From: an uncultured Bacteroides sp.
GTDB taxonomy: Bacteria; Bacteroidota; Bacteroidia; Bacteroidales; Bacteroidaceae
DNA length: 32,616 bases
Direction of reading: 5' to 3'
Assembly: GCA_947074275.1 (NCBI GenBank)
Contig: CAMTPA010000037.1
Location: forward strand, 1-32,616
Positions 7,263-15,738 of the stretch are shown here, one piece after another. The first letter of the stretch is position 1. Each line of letters starts with the position of its first letter. A model generated the notes under the pieces. It was not told where the DNA came from and ran no database searches. It saw only the letters and a program-made list of their open reading frames with translations. A program made the position numbers and the translations under genes.

Positions 7263-7930
7263 AATATGCTATCGTTATTATATTAGGTGCTTTTTTTATG
7301 GTGTCGTGCTCGAGCAGTATAACCCGAGGTGCGCAATATCCTAAAATGTACGAGGAAAAACCGGCTTCTATTGTTGTGATGCCTCCAATAAATCAAACGA
7401 ATTCAGTTGAAGCTAAAGACTATTTTTATACAACAATGTATATACCATTGTGCGAGAAGGGATATTATGTGTTTTCTCCTTATCTGACAATGGAGATGAT
7501 GCAAACTGAAAGTGCTTACGATAGTGAGATGTTTCTTACTGGAAGCCTCGAACAGTTTAAAAATGTTTTAGGTGCCGACGCTGCGATGTTTACAATCATA
7601 AAATCGTGGCAGAAAAGCACCGTAGGTGGCAAGATTACTGTTGGTGTGGAGTATGTTTTGCGTTCTACCACATCGGGTGAAACTTTGTATAATCGCGAGG
7701 GGCTGATAACTGTTGATACCAGTATAAATACAGGAGGTGGCTTGTTAGGTTCGTTGGTGAATCTTGCCGCTACTGCTATCAATACAGCGTTGACAGATAA
7801 AATTGTGGCAGGACGAATGTGCAATGTTTATGTGTTAAGTGATATGCCTGTTGGAGTATACAACCCTTCTTTTGAAAAAGATATAAATGAACCAGCTGGA
7901 GGAAAATACATAAAGGCTACTGTAAAGTAG
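7259..7930 (+). CDS. DUF799 (GNA1162-like) lipoprotein
   Basis: A 223-aa lipoprotein (MKYAIVIILGAFFMVSC, lipobox cysteine 17). Family features are the early YPKMYEEKPASIVVMPPINQT, DYFYTTMYIPLCEKGYYVFS, a LGADAAMFTIIKSWQ strand-helix, and VEYVLRSTTSGETLYNREG. This matches the meningococcal antigen GNA1162 (DUF799) family, whose fold resembles nucleotide- or sugar-free periplasmic alpha/beta domains such as the CsgG periplasmic part. The C-terminal part has a Gly/Ala-rich helix (GGGLLGSLVNLAATAINTAL) that could touch a membrane. It is the last member of the coupled CsgG-lipoprotein-DUF4810-DUF799 set. Forty-three bp separate it from the STAS-kinase gene, so read-through is possible. Confidence 0.82.
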   Translation: MKYAIVIILGAFFMVSCSSSITRGAQYPKMYEEKPASIVVMPPINQTNSVEAKDYFYTTMYIPLCEKGYYVFSPYLTMEMMQTESAYDSEMFLTGSLEQFKNVLGADAAMFTIIKSWQKSTVGGKITVGVEYVLRSTTSGETLYNREGLITVDTSINTGGGLLGSLVNLAATAINTALTDKIVAGRMCNVYVLSDMPVGVYNPSFEKDINEPAGGKYIKATVK

Positions 7931-7973
7931 AGTATTCTTAAAACTCGGCGATTATTAACTCAAACGAATAGAA

Positions 7974-10040
7974 ATGACATTTTCAATATTAGAACTACCA
8001 GAACGACTTGACACCATCAATGCACCTGTTTTTGATAAAGAAGTGCAAGCGTGTTATGCTGCAAACAACAGTATTATTTTTGATTTTTCAAAGTGTACAT
8101 ATCTCTCCAGTAGTGGGATACGTGTGTTGGTTAAGACTAAGAAATTCTTGATACCACGTGGGGGTGAAGTAGTTCTTGTAAACTTGCAGGCCAGCGTGCA
8201 ACAAGTTTTGGAGATGACCGGGCTGCTATCGCATTTTGTTGTTTGCGCATCTTGTAAGGATGCCGAACAATACCTTGTGAAACAAAGCTCGATAGAACAG
8301 CAAGAGGTAGATGGATTTTCTATGCAAAGCTTATCAGAAGAGGACTCTGTGATTTGGAGCTGGGACGATGCTCTGACCGATCATGATGAACTGGGGATTG
8401 CATTGGGAAATGGAGTGGCGTTGACTACTATCGATTCTCAAACTGCCAATAAACAGCCTGTTGCAGTGATAGGAAATCTGATCGTATATCCAGAATTGTC
8501 CGACTTTATGGCTATGACGGATGATAGACGCTGTGTGTTGTCGTTGGCAAAGGCGTATTCTACCAACAACACTCCTAAGCTGTTGTTACATAAAGTAATT
8601 GCGTCGTTTGAGGAAATAGAAACGGCCGTAAAGAAAACGGTGAACACGCCACTGCAAGATGCTGCTGACGCTACGCTGATTTTAATAATGTCGGATGATG
8701 CTACAACGCTTTATAATGTTACGGATTCGTCGGGGGTGGATGTTACTTTGGATAAATATCATCATAATTCCGATTTAGAGCAAGATATTAAGCAAAATCT
8801 GACATTTGATAATATCACGGGAGTCTTTTTTGTAGATAAGCATCGCTATTATACCAATCCTTGGATTTATGTATTTACAACCTCTAAGGTGACAGACGCT
8901 GAAATACACCGATTGGCTATGAATCATATCGACGGTTTGGACTTTGAACCTTATGAAGATGTGTTGGCTCGCAGAATCTACAAACAAGAAGGCATTATAT
9001 CAATCAAAAAACTAAGCGGAGGATATAGCGCTCGAACTTATCAGGTGAAATCGTTTGATGAAGAAGGTAGACAGTTGAGACCCACCGTGTTTAAGGTGGC
9101 ATCGCGCGATTTGATAAAGCGAGAGTCCGATCGTTGTCAGCAATATGCTTTACCTTATATATTTAATAATAGTGCAAAGGTGCTTGGTACCGAATTTTTT
9201 GATACACAAGGGGCCTTGTGCTACAACTTTGTGGGTGTAGGAGGCGAAAAGAACGAGTTGCGATGGCTTCACGATGACTTTTTTAACCTTCCCATAGAAG
9301 GTGTGTCAACGCTGATGGATAAGATATTTTGCCAAATATTGAAACCGTGGTACGGGCAGACAATTCCTACCGATATAAATCTGTATAAAGAACACGATCC
9401 GACATTGACTTTCTTTCCTCAGATAGCTGCTATGGCAGAGGCGGAATTTGGCATATCGTCCGACTCGCAGTTTATTTATATTGAAGAGCTTGGTCGTGAG
9501 ATTATAAATCCTTATTGGTATTTGAAAACAGTCTATCCAAAGCGTTATGATTTTACGTATGATTATCCGCAAAGTATATGCCACGGCGACCTAAATATGC
9601 GCAATATAATGCTTGATAATGATGATAATGTTTATATTATCGATTTTTCTGAAACACGCCCACGAACCTGTGTCTCGGATTTTGCGCGCCTCGAAGCTAT
9701 TTATCTTGTTGATGGTGTTTCGATGAAGCAAAAAAATGAGATAAAGGACTTTGTTGAAATGATTGCGCCACTTTTCAATACACGCTCGCTAAAAGATGAG
9801 ATAACTCCATCGCTTGAAACAGAGAACGAAGTACTAAAAAAAGTGCTTTGGGGCATTCATAAAGTTCGTGGCTATGCCACTATGTATAGTCGTAAAGACG
9901 ATATATTGCCCTATTATTTTGCGTTACTGGAATGGATATTGCCTGTTGTGCTGTTCGACCCAACAAGCAATAAACGCCTTTCGATGATTATAGCGGCGTT
10001 GATTGTGGAGCAGATAGAGAAGATTTTGCCAATGGAATAA
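7974..10040 (+). CDS. STAS domain fused to an APH-type kinase domain
   Basis: A 688-aa cytosolic protein. Residues 1-108 form a STAS (anti-sigma-factor antagonist, SpoIIAA-like) domain; YLSSSGIRVL carries the serine (about Ser47) that is phosphorylated in such proteins, and it is preserved. Residues 120-345 are not recognised. Residues 346-660 look like an aminoglycoside/choline phosphotransferase-type kinase: a Gly-rich SGGYSARTYQV loop, Lys374 in VFKVA, the catalytic loop HGDLNMRN with His537, Asp539 and Asn541, and IIDFSE with Asp557. The active-site set looks complete, so phosphotransfer is likely; the substrate is unknown. The combination of a phosphorylatable switch domain and a small-molecule-type kinase on one chain is unusual. 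The following gene is a receiver-PEP synthase-like protein, suggesting one signalling unit. Confidence 0.8.
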   Translation: MTFSILELPERLDTINAPVFDKEVQACYAANNSIIFDFSKCTYLSSSGIRVLVKTKKFLIPRGGEVVLVNLQASVQQVLEMTGLLSHFVVCASCKDAEQYLVKQSSIEQQEVDGFSMQSLSEEDSVIWSWDDALTDHDELGIALGNGVALTTIDSQTANKQPVAVIGNLIVYPELSDFMAMTDDRRCVLSLAKAYSTNNTPKLLLHKVIASFEEIETAVKKTVNTPLQDAADATLILIMSDDATTLYNVTDSSGVDVTLDKYHHNSDLEQDIKQNLTFDNITGVFFVDKHRYYTNPWIYVFTTSKVTDAEIHRLAMNHIDGLDFEPYEDVLARRIYKQEGIISIKKLSGGYSARTYQVKSFDEEGRQLRPTVFKVASRDLIKRESDRCQQYALPYIFNNSAKVLGTEFFDTQGALCYNFVGVGGEKNELRWLHDDFFNLPIEGVSTLMDKIFCQILKPWYGQTIPTDINLYKEHDPTLTFFPQIAAMAEAEFGISSDSQFIYIEELGREIINPYWYLKTVYPKRYDFTYDYPQSICHGDLNMRNIMLDNDDNVYIIDFSETRPRTCVSDFARLEAIYLVDGVSMKQKNEIKDFVEMIAPLFNTRSLKDEITPSLETENEVLKKVLWGIHKVRGYATMYSRKDDILPYYFALLEWILPVVLFDPTSNKRLSMIIAALIVEQIEKILPME

Positions 10041-10178
10041 ATGTATTTACGAAGGAAGATGCAAGCGATGGGATTACGAATATTGAAAGACATTTGAAAT
10101 CATTCTAATCAATCGCTTGCAAATCCCGTTAAAAAGTTCGACTTTTGTCTTTAAACAACCTTAAAACGATGAAAGCCG
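10041..10178. other. Intergenic region with interlocked inverted repeats
   Basis: The 138-bp gap carries arm TGCAAGCGAT (10060-10069) pairing with ATCGCTTGCA (10112-10121), a 10-bp stem with a 42-nt loop. Directly after each arm, GGGATT (10070-10075) can pair with AATCCC (10122-10127). The two pairings are interlocked, and with no linker nucleotides they could hardly form together, so they would be alternatives. A small hairpin, AAAAGT/ACTTTT with TCG loop, follows around 10131-10146. The first arm also lies inside an 18-codon open frame at 10041-10097 that has no recognisable product. This may be a terminator or attenuator ahead of the 990-aa gene. Confidence 0.4.
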
Positions 10179-13151
10179 ATGCTTAGTAAATACAATTTGA
10201 ATCAACTATATTTCAAAGATACACAATTTGCCAACTTGATGCCTTATCGCATCTTCAATGTGCTGCTTATTGCCAACCCTTACGATGCCTTTATGCTGGA
10301 AGATGATGGGCGTATTGATGAGAAAATTTTCAATGAATACACATCTCTTTCGCTTCGTTACCCTCCTCGATTTACACAAGTGTCTACTCGCGAAGAAGCG
10401 ATGCTACAACTCGAAACACTGCCCTATGACTTGATTATTTGTATGCCTGGTACGGGTGATAATGATGTGTTCGACACAGGAAGAAGTATAAAAGAGCGGT
10501 ATGTGCAAATACCAATTGTGATTCTTACTCCCTTTAGTCACGGCATCACAGCACGCATAGCCAATGAAGATCTGGGTGCATTTGATTATGTGTTTTGCTG
10601 GTTGGGCAACACTGATTTGATTCTTTCTATCATCAAGCTGATTGAGGATAAAATGAATTTGGAACACGATGTGAATGAAATAGGAATTCAAGTGATATTA
10701 TTGGTGGAAGATAGCATTCGTTTTTATTCGTCTACACTTCCCAATCTATATAAATTTGTATTAAAACAAAGTCAAGAGTTTTCTACCGAAGCACTCAATG
10801 CGCATCAGCGCACTTTGCGAATGCGTGGACGACCTAAAATTGTGTTGGCGCGCAACTACGAAGAGGCTATTGGTATTTACGAAAAATACAAGCACAATAT
10901 GCTGGGAGTGATTACTGATGTGCGATTCCCCGTTTGCGAGCGTGGCAAAAAAAATGGGTTGGCAGGTATAAAACTTTGTGCGGCAATCCGGCAAGAAGAC
11001 CCCTTTGTTCCTATCATTATCCAATCGTCTGAGTCTGAAAACGCATCGTATACCACGAAGTTTGGTGCGAGTTTTATTGATAAGAACTCAAAGAAGATGG
11101 ATGTGGATTTGCGACGTGCCGTGGCCGAAAATTTTGGTTTTGGAGATTTTGTATTCCGAAACCCCGAAACGGGAGAAGAGATAGCACGAGTGAGAAACTT
11201 GAAAGAGTTGCAGAATGTATTGTTTGCAATACCTGCTGAGTCATTTCTTTATCACATCAGCCGAAATCACGTGTCGCGTTGGCTTTACTCGCGTGCGTTG
11301 TTTCCGGTAGGCGAGTTTCTAAAGCCTATCACGTGGAATAGTTTGCAAGATGTAGATGCACATCGCCGTATTATTTTTGAGGCGATAGTAAAGTATCGCC
11401 AAATGAAGAATCAAGGAGTAGTGGCGGTCTTTAAACGTGATCGATTCGACCGATATTCAAACTTTGCACGCATTGGCGAAGGTTCGTTGGGAGGAAAAGG
11501 ACGTGGTTTGGCTTTTATCGACAATATGGTAAAACGCTATCCAGAATTTACTGAGTTTGAAAATGCCAAGGTGGTGATTCCGAAAACAGTAGTGCTTTGC
11601 ACCGATATATTCGACGAGTTTATGGAAATGAACAACCTGTATCAAATAGGGTTGTCTGATGTTGATGATGAAACCATACTTCGTTATTTCTTGAAAGCTA
11701 AACTACCCGATAGCTTGGTAGAGGACTTCTTTACTTTTTTTGATGTAGTTAAATCACCCATCGCCATTCGTTCTTCATCCTTGCTCGAAGATTCGCATTA
11801 TCAGCCTTTCGCAGGCATATACAATACTTATATGATACCTTATATAGATGATAAGTATGAAATGCTTCGTATGTTGGGTGATGCTATCAAAGGTGTCTAC
11901 GCTTCAGTTTACTTCAAAGATAGTAAGGCATATATGCAGGCAACATCGAATGTGATAGATCAGGAAAAGATGGCTGTGATATTGCAAGAAGTGGTGGGAA
12001 CTCAATATGGAGACCGTTACTATCCCTCTATGTCGGGAGTAGCGCGCTCGCTCAATTATTATCCTTTGGGCGACGAAAAGGCTGATGAAGGTATTGTCAA
12101 TTTAGCATTGGGGCTTGGTAAATACATTGTAGATGGTGGTTTAACACTTCGTTTCTCTCCTTATCATCCTAATAAAGTGCTGCAAACAAGTGAGCTTGAT
12201 ATTGCACTGAAAGAAACACAAACAAGGTTTTATGCCCTCGATTTGAAAAATATAGGCGACGACTTTTCGATAGATGATGGTTTTAACTTGCTGAAACTAC
12301 ACGTGAAGGAAGCCGAAAAAGATGGTTCGCTGCGCTATATTGCTTCTACATACGATCCCTATGATCAGGTGATACGCGATGGTATTTATCCTGGAGGACG
12401 AAAGGTGATAACCTTTGCTAATATATTGCAACACGATGTGTTTCCACTTGCTCAGATTCTCCAACTTGTGCTTAAATATAGTCAGCAGGAAATGCGTCGT
12501 CCAATTGAAATAGAGTTTGCAGCCAATCTGAATCGTGATAAAGATAAAAGTGGCACATTCTATCTGTTGCAGATTCGACCAATCGTGGATAGCAAAGAGG
12601 TGCTTGATGAAGATTTGACTATCATTCCAGATGAAGATGTTATTTTGCGATCTATTAATTCGCTGGGGCACGGTATGATGGATGATATTTATGATGTGGT
12701 ATATGTGAAAACTGATGGATACAGCGCAGCCAACAATCCTGCTATTGCTCGTGAGATAGAAAAAATAAATCAGCGTTATTTGAACGAAGGAAAACACTAT
12801 GTGTTAGTGGGGCCAGGACGTTGGGGTAGTAGTGATAGTTGGCTTGGTATTCCTGTGAAGTGGCCTCATATATCGGCGGCAAGGGTTATTGTAGAGGCTG
12901 GATTGACCAGTTATCGTGTAGATCCAAGTCAAGGAACGCACTTCTTTCAGAACCTGACCTCATTTGGTGTAGGCTACTTTACAATTAATGCCTTTATGAA
13001 TGATGGTGTGTATGATCAGGCCTATTTGAATGAACAAGTAGCGATAGATGAAACTAAATATTTGCGATGCGTCCGCTTTGAAAATCCTGTAATTGTTAAA
13101 ATGGATGGGAAGAGGAAATTAGGAGTTGTTTTGAAACCTGTTAACAATTGA
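10179..13151 (+). CDS. Receiver domains fused to a PEP synthase/PPDK ATP-binding domain
   Basis: A 990-aa cytosolic protein. Residues 25-165 are a degenerate receiver-like domain. Residues 170-320 are a response-regulator receiver with acidic pair Glu177-Asp178 (LLVEDS), phosphoacceptor Asp247 (ITDVRFP) and Lys302 (FIDKNS). Residues 430-795 match the ATP-grasp PEP/pyruvate-binding domain of PEP synthase and PPDK: SLGGKGRGL (Gly438-Gly441), IAIRSSSLLED (Arg531) and YLLQIRPI at its end. The swivelling catalytic-histidine domain (TSGG-H type motif) and the PEP TIM barrel are absent. In their place is a roughly 190-residue tail with GPGRWGSSDSWLGIP and QGTHFFQNLTSFGVGYF. The protein therefore cannot carry out the normal PEP synthase cycle. 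Similar proteins are annotated as PEP synthase in Bacteroides, probably wrongly. Confidence 0.85.
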   Translation: MLSKYNLNQLYFKDTQFANLMPYRIFNVLLIANPYDAFMLEDDGRIDEKIFNEYTSLSLRYPPRFTQVSTREEAMLQLETLPYDLIICMPGTGDNDVFDTGRSIKERYVQIPIVILTPFSHGITARIANEDLGAFDYVFCWLGNTDLILSIIKLIEDKMNLEHDVNEIGIQVILLVEDSIRFYSSTLPNLYKFVLKQSQEFSTEALNAHQRTLRMRGRPKIVLARNYEEAIGIYEKYKHNMLGVITDVRFPVCERGKKNGLAGIKLCAAIRQEDPFVPIIIQSSESENASYTTKFGASFIDKNSKKMDVDLRRAVAENFGFGDFVFRNPETGEEIARVRNLKELQNVLFAIPAESFLYHISRNHVSRWLYSRALFPVGEFLKPITWNSLQDVDAHRRIIFEAIVKYRQMKNQGVVAVFKRDRFDRYSNFARIGEGSLGGKGRGLAFIDNMVKRYPEFTEFENAKVVIPKTVVLCTDIFDEFMEMNNLYQIGLSDVDDETILRYFLKAKLPDSLVEDFFTFFDVVKSPIAIRSSSLLEDSHYQPFAGIYNTYMIPYIDDKYEMLRMLGDAIKGVYASVYFKDSKAYMQATSNVIDQEKMAVILQEVVGTQYGDRYYPSMSGVARSLNYYPLGDEKADEGIVNLALGLGKYIVDGGLTLRFSPYHPNKVLQTSELDIALKETQTRFYALDLKNIGDDFSIDDGFNLLKLHVKEAEKDGSLRYIASTYDPYDQVIRDGIYPGGRKVITFANILQHDVFPLAQILQLVLKYSQQEMRRPIEIEFAANLNRDKDKSGTFYLLQIRPIVDSKEVLDEDLTIIPDEDVILRSINSLGHGMMDDIYDVVYVKTDGYSAANNPAIAREIEKINQRYLNEGKHYVLVGPGRWGSSDSWLGIPVKWPHISAARVIVEAGLTSYRVDPSQGTHFFQNLTSFGVGYFTINAFMNDGVYDQAYLNEQVAIDETKYLRCVRFENPVIVKMDGKRKLGVVLKPVNN

Positions 13152-13217
13152 TTTTTAAGAATGAGTGATTGAATGGTGTTCGTTTCTTAAGATATAAAAA
13201 CAAAAAATAGTTGTATA

Positions 13218-13250
13218 TTGTATTAAATTCAGTTGCAAATTGTAGATTTG
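13218..13250 (+). promoter_or_regulatory. Promoter of the seven-gene DUF4493/PCMD operon
   Basis: TAGATTTG at 13243-13250 matches the Bacteroides -7 box. The nearest upstream TTG is at 13218-13220, 22 bp away, slightly longer than the usual spacing. Transcription should begin near 13257, downstream of the longest possible start (13211) of the first gene, which supports the ATG at 13292. No other good promoter is seen before the end of the gene set at 23307. Confidence 0.6.
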
Positions 13251-13291
13251 CAGCCATATTTAATATTTTTATTAAAACTGAAAATACAACT

Positions 13292-15724
13292 ATGAGTAAA
13301 AATCGTGTTTTTATAGCATTGATTGCATCTGCTTTTTGGTTTACTTCTTGCGATAAGGATAACCAAAACTCAAGTAGAGGTGAAGGAACTCTTAACATTG
13401 AGCTTACGGCGAGTTCTGAAACAGACAATGTCACAACTCGCGAAGGCGGTAGCACTATTGGTACGGTAATGGATGTTAGTGATTTTTCACTAAAAGTTTA
13501 TCGTGGCGAAGAGTTAAGAAGCTCTTGGGATAAGTTTAGCGATTATAAAGAAGCTATAACCTATCCAGTAGGATCGTATACGGCAGTAGCTGAATATGGG
13601 AACATTGAAAATGAAGGTTGGGAACTTCCTTCTTTTAAAGGAAATGAGAATTTTGATATTAAGAATGATCAAATTACCGATGTAGCTATTGTCTGCTATC
13701 TGCAAAACGCTCAGGTAGGCATTTCTTACACTGATGCGTTCAAAGACTTTTTTCTTTCTTACAATTCAAAAGTGGTTTCTTCTCTTGGAAAAACAATCAC
13801 TTACAGTGCAGATGAAGCTCGTACAGCTTATTTTAAACCGGGTGTTTTGACTGTTGCTGTGGATGTGACTAAACAAGGTATGGCAAACTCACCATCTACA
13901 ATTACTATAAAGCAATTTACTGCTGAAGCTCGCAAAATCTATAATTTTACATTGGATGTGGATGCTGGTACATCTAAATTGAATGTGACATTCAGCGATG
14001 ATGTAGCGGCAATAGAAACGGTAACTATTGACATATCTGATGAAAGTTTGAATGCGGAAGCACCTTATTTTATTGCATCGGGCTTTGAAAATGGAGTTAC
14101 TCAGGATATTATAGAAGGTAATGGGTTAGACACAGCTCAAGCACAGTTGTTTGCATCAGGCGGAATCGCTTCTTGTATTCTTTCTACTACATCAAAATCG
14201 CTCATTGAGCAAGGATGGCCTGCAAATGTTGATTTAAAACAAATTTCGGCCAACGACTTAAATGTGCTTAATAGCTTAGGGCTAAAGCTAAGGGGATTTG
14301 GCGAAAATACTGATGGAGTGGCAATAGTAGATTTTACCAACGTAATACCTTTCTTAGAATATAATACGGAAAATGCCTTGAATACTTTTACTTTAAAAGT
14401 CACTGACAACTTCTCGCGCACCAACTCCGAGGAGTTTGCTTTAAAGGTAAATTCAATAAATAACCAATTTGCTGTCGGTACGATTAACTCAATTGGACTT
14501 GGCACATCTACGGTGACTATTCCAATAACATTTGATGGTGTTCCTGTTGAGCAATTGACTGTTGAAACTGTTACTTTTGGGCAATATCGTTCTATCCCTT
14601 TTACGGTAACTGAAACAAATGGTGTGAGTCATACCTTACAAACGAAACTCCCTAATGTGGTAAGTGGTGATTTTTCGATTAGAGTGTCTTGTCGTAGAAA
14701 ACAGGTAGAACGAATTATTCCTCCACTACCTCCTGTCTTTGAAGTAAAAGCTATAAATGCTGGTGATGTGTGGGCGACAAAAGCGACTTTAACAATTGTT
14801 GGTGAAAATGAAACAACAGACACCTATTTGAATGATAAAGACATTACTGTGCAATGTGCTCTATCGGGCACTACTGGTTGGTTCACTCCCACACAGACAA
14901 GAAAAGGTAATAAAATTGAGGTTACAGGATTGGCGGCAGATTTAGTTGCGGCAACTTCTTATATTGTAAAAGGCAGCTGTGTGGTGGATGGTGTGACGAC
15001 TGAAACTGCAAACACTATAAATATTACAACTGAAGCGAAGACAGACGTTGTAAATGGAAATATGGACAGTTGGAGTGGAACCGCACATTCAAGTGATAAC
15101 TGGACCAGATGGTGGGCAAGGGCTGAAAAAGACGAATCAACATCGGGGTGGTGTACATTAAATGGTTTGACTTCGAGTGAAAATAACAGATACGCATATC
15201 AATCAAACTCGGGTACTGAACCTGTTGAAGGTGGTAAATATACTGGTGATTATGTGGCAGAGATAAAAACTATAGCCTGGGGAAGTGGTACAACTGCTGC
15301 TGCGCCTCTTTCTATTATCAAACAAAATACTCCAGGTGAATTGTTTTTAGGTATTGTAAATAGTGATAACTCGGCCTCTTATGGTGTGCCTTTTGTTTCT
15401 CGACCAGCAGCTCTTGCATTTTCTTATAAATGTTCGCACAAAGGAACTCATCAGATTACTGCGAAAATAGTGATAGAAAATCGGACAGAAGGAGTTGTGT
15501 TAGGAGAGGCTCTATTTAATGGAGATTCAAAGAGTGATTATGTGGATAAAGTATTAGATATAACTTATAATTCTAATTATTATCATCTGCAAGCTACACA
15601 CTTAACGATTGTGTTTAATTCGGGAACAAATACGAATAGTGAAGTTGATGTTGCATCTGTTTGGGCTTCTTCGCGTCATACAGGTAATAAACTTTATATA
15701 GATAATATTAGCTTACGGTATTAA
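13292..15724 (+). CDS. DUF4493-Ig-FN3-PCMD lipoprotein (operon gene 1)
   Basis: An 810-aa predicted surface lipoprotein (lipobox FTSC, cysteine 20). Modules by eye: DUF4493 (30-250, opening GEGTLNIEL), an Ig-like domain (258-387), an extra beta domain (388-480), an FN3-like domain (485-582, VWATKATLTI to ATSYIVKGSC) and a C-terminal PCMD-type beta-sandwich (585-810, starting GNMDSW and ending LYIDNISLRY). The Thr-Arg pair before EGGS (Arg50) is placed as in the other DUF4493 proteins of the operon. The frame is open upstream to 13211, but that start precedes the promoter and would hide the signal peptide. PCMD was named for a putative role in carbohydrate metabolism; no catalytic function is shown. 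Largest member of the operon, followed after 14 bp by gene 2. Confidence 0.8.
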   Translation: MSKNRVFIALIASAFWFTSCDKDNQNSSRGEGTLNIELTASSETDNVTTREGGSTIGTVMDVSDFSLKVYRGEELRSSWDKFSDYKEAITYPVGSYTAVAEYGNIENEGWELPSFKGNENFDIKNDQITDVAIVCYLQNAQVGISYTDAFKDFFLSYNSKVVSSLGKTITYSADEARTAYFKPGVLTVAVDVTKQGMANSPSTITIKQFTAEARKIYNFTLDVDAGTSKLNVTFSDDVAAIETVTIDISDESLNAEAPYFIASGFENGVTQDIIEGNGLDTAQAQLFASGGIASCILSTTSKSLIEQGWPANVDLKQISANDLNVLNSLGLKLRGFGENTDGVAIVDFTNVIPFLEYNTENALNTFTLKVTDNFSRTNSEEFALKVNSINNQFAVGTINSIGLGTSTVTIPITFDGVPVEQLTVETVTFGQYRSIPFTVTETNGVSHTLQTKLPNVVSGDFSIRVSCRRKQVERIIPPLPPVFEVKAINAGDVWATKATLTIVGENETTDTYLNDKDITVQCALSGTTGWFTPTQTRKGNKIEVTGLAADLVAATSYIVKGSCVVDGVTTETANTINITTEAKTDVVNGNMDSWSGTAHSSDNWTRWWARAEKDESTSGWCTLNGLTSSENNRYAYQSNSGTEPVEGGKYTGDYVAEIKTIAWGSGTTAAAPLSIIKQNTPGELFLGIVNSDNSASYGVPFVSRPAALAFSYKCSHKGTHQITAKIVIENRTEGVVLGEALFNGDSKSDYVDKVLDITYNSNYYHLQATHLTIVFNSGTNTNSEVDVASVWASSRHTGNKLYIDNISLRY

Positions 15725-15738
15725 TAGATAAAAAATAT

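Noticed and set aside
5639-7930. Curli operon
   Set aside because: Only CsgG is present; no CsgA, CsgB, CsgE or CsgF-like gene is seen, while DUF4810 and DUF799 point to a different CsgG-type cluster.
10060-10127. Classical H-type pseudoknot
   Set aside because: The two stems are directly adjacent with no linker, so a 10-bp stem could not be crossed; only alternative folds are possible.
10179-13151. Phosphoenolpyruvate synthase (full enzyme)
   Set aside because: The catalytic-histidine and PEP-binding domains are missing, so only the ATP-binding part is supported.
13211-13291. 27-residue N-terminal extension of operon gene 1
   Set aside because: It lies upstream of the promoter's likely transcript start and would place residues before a clear lipoprotein signal peptide at 13292.
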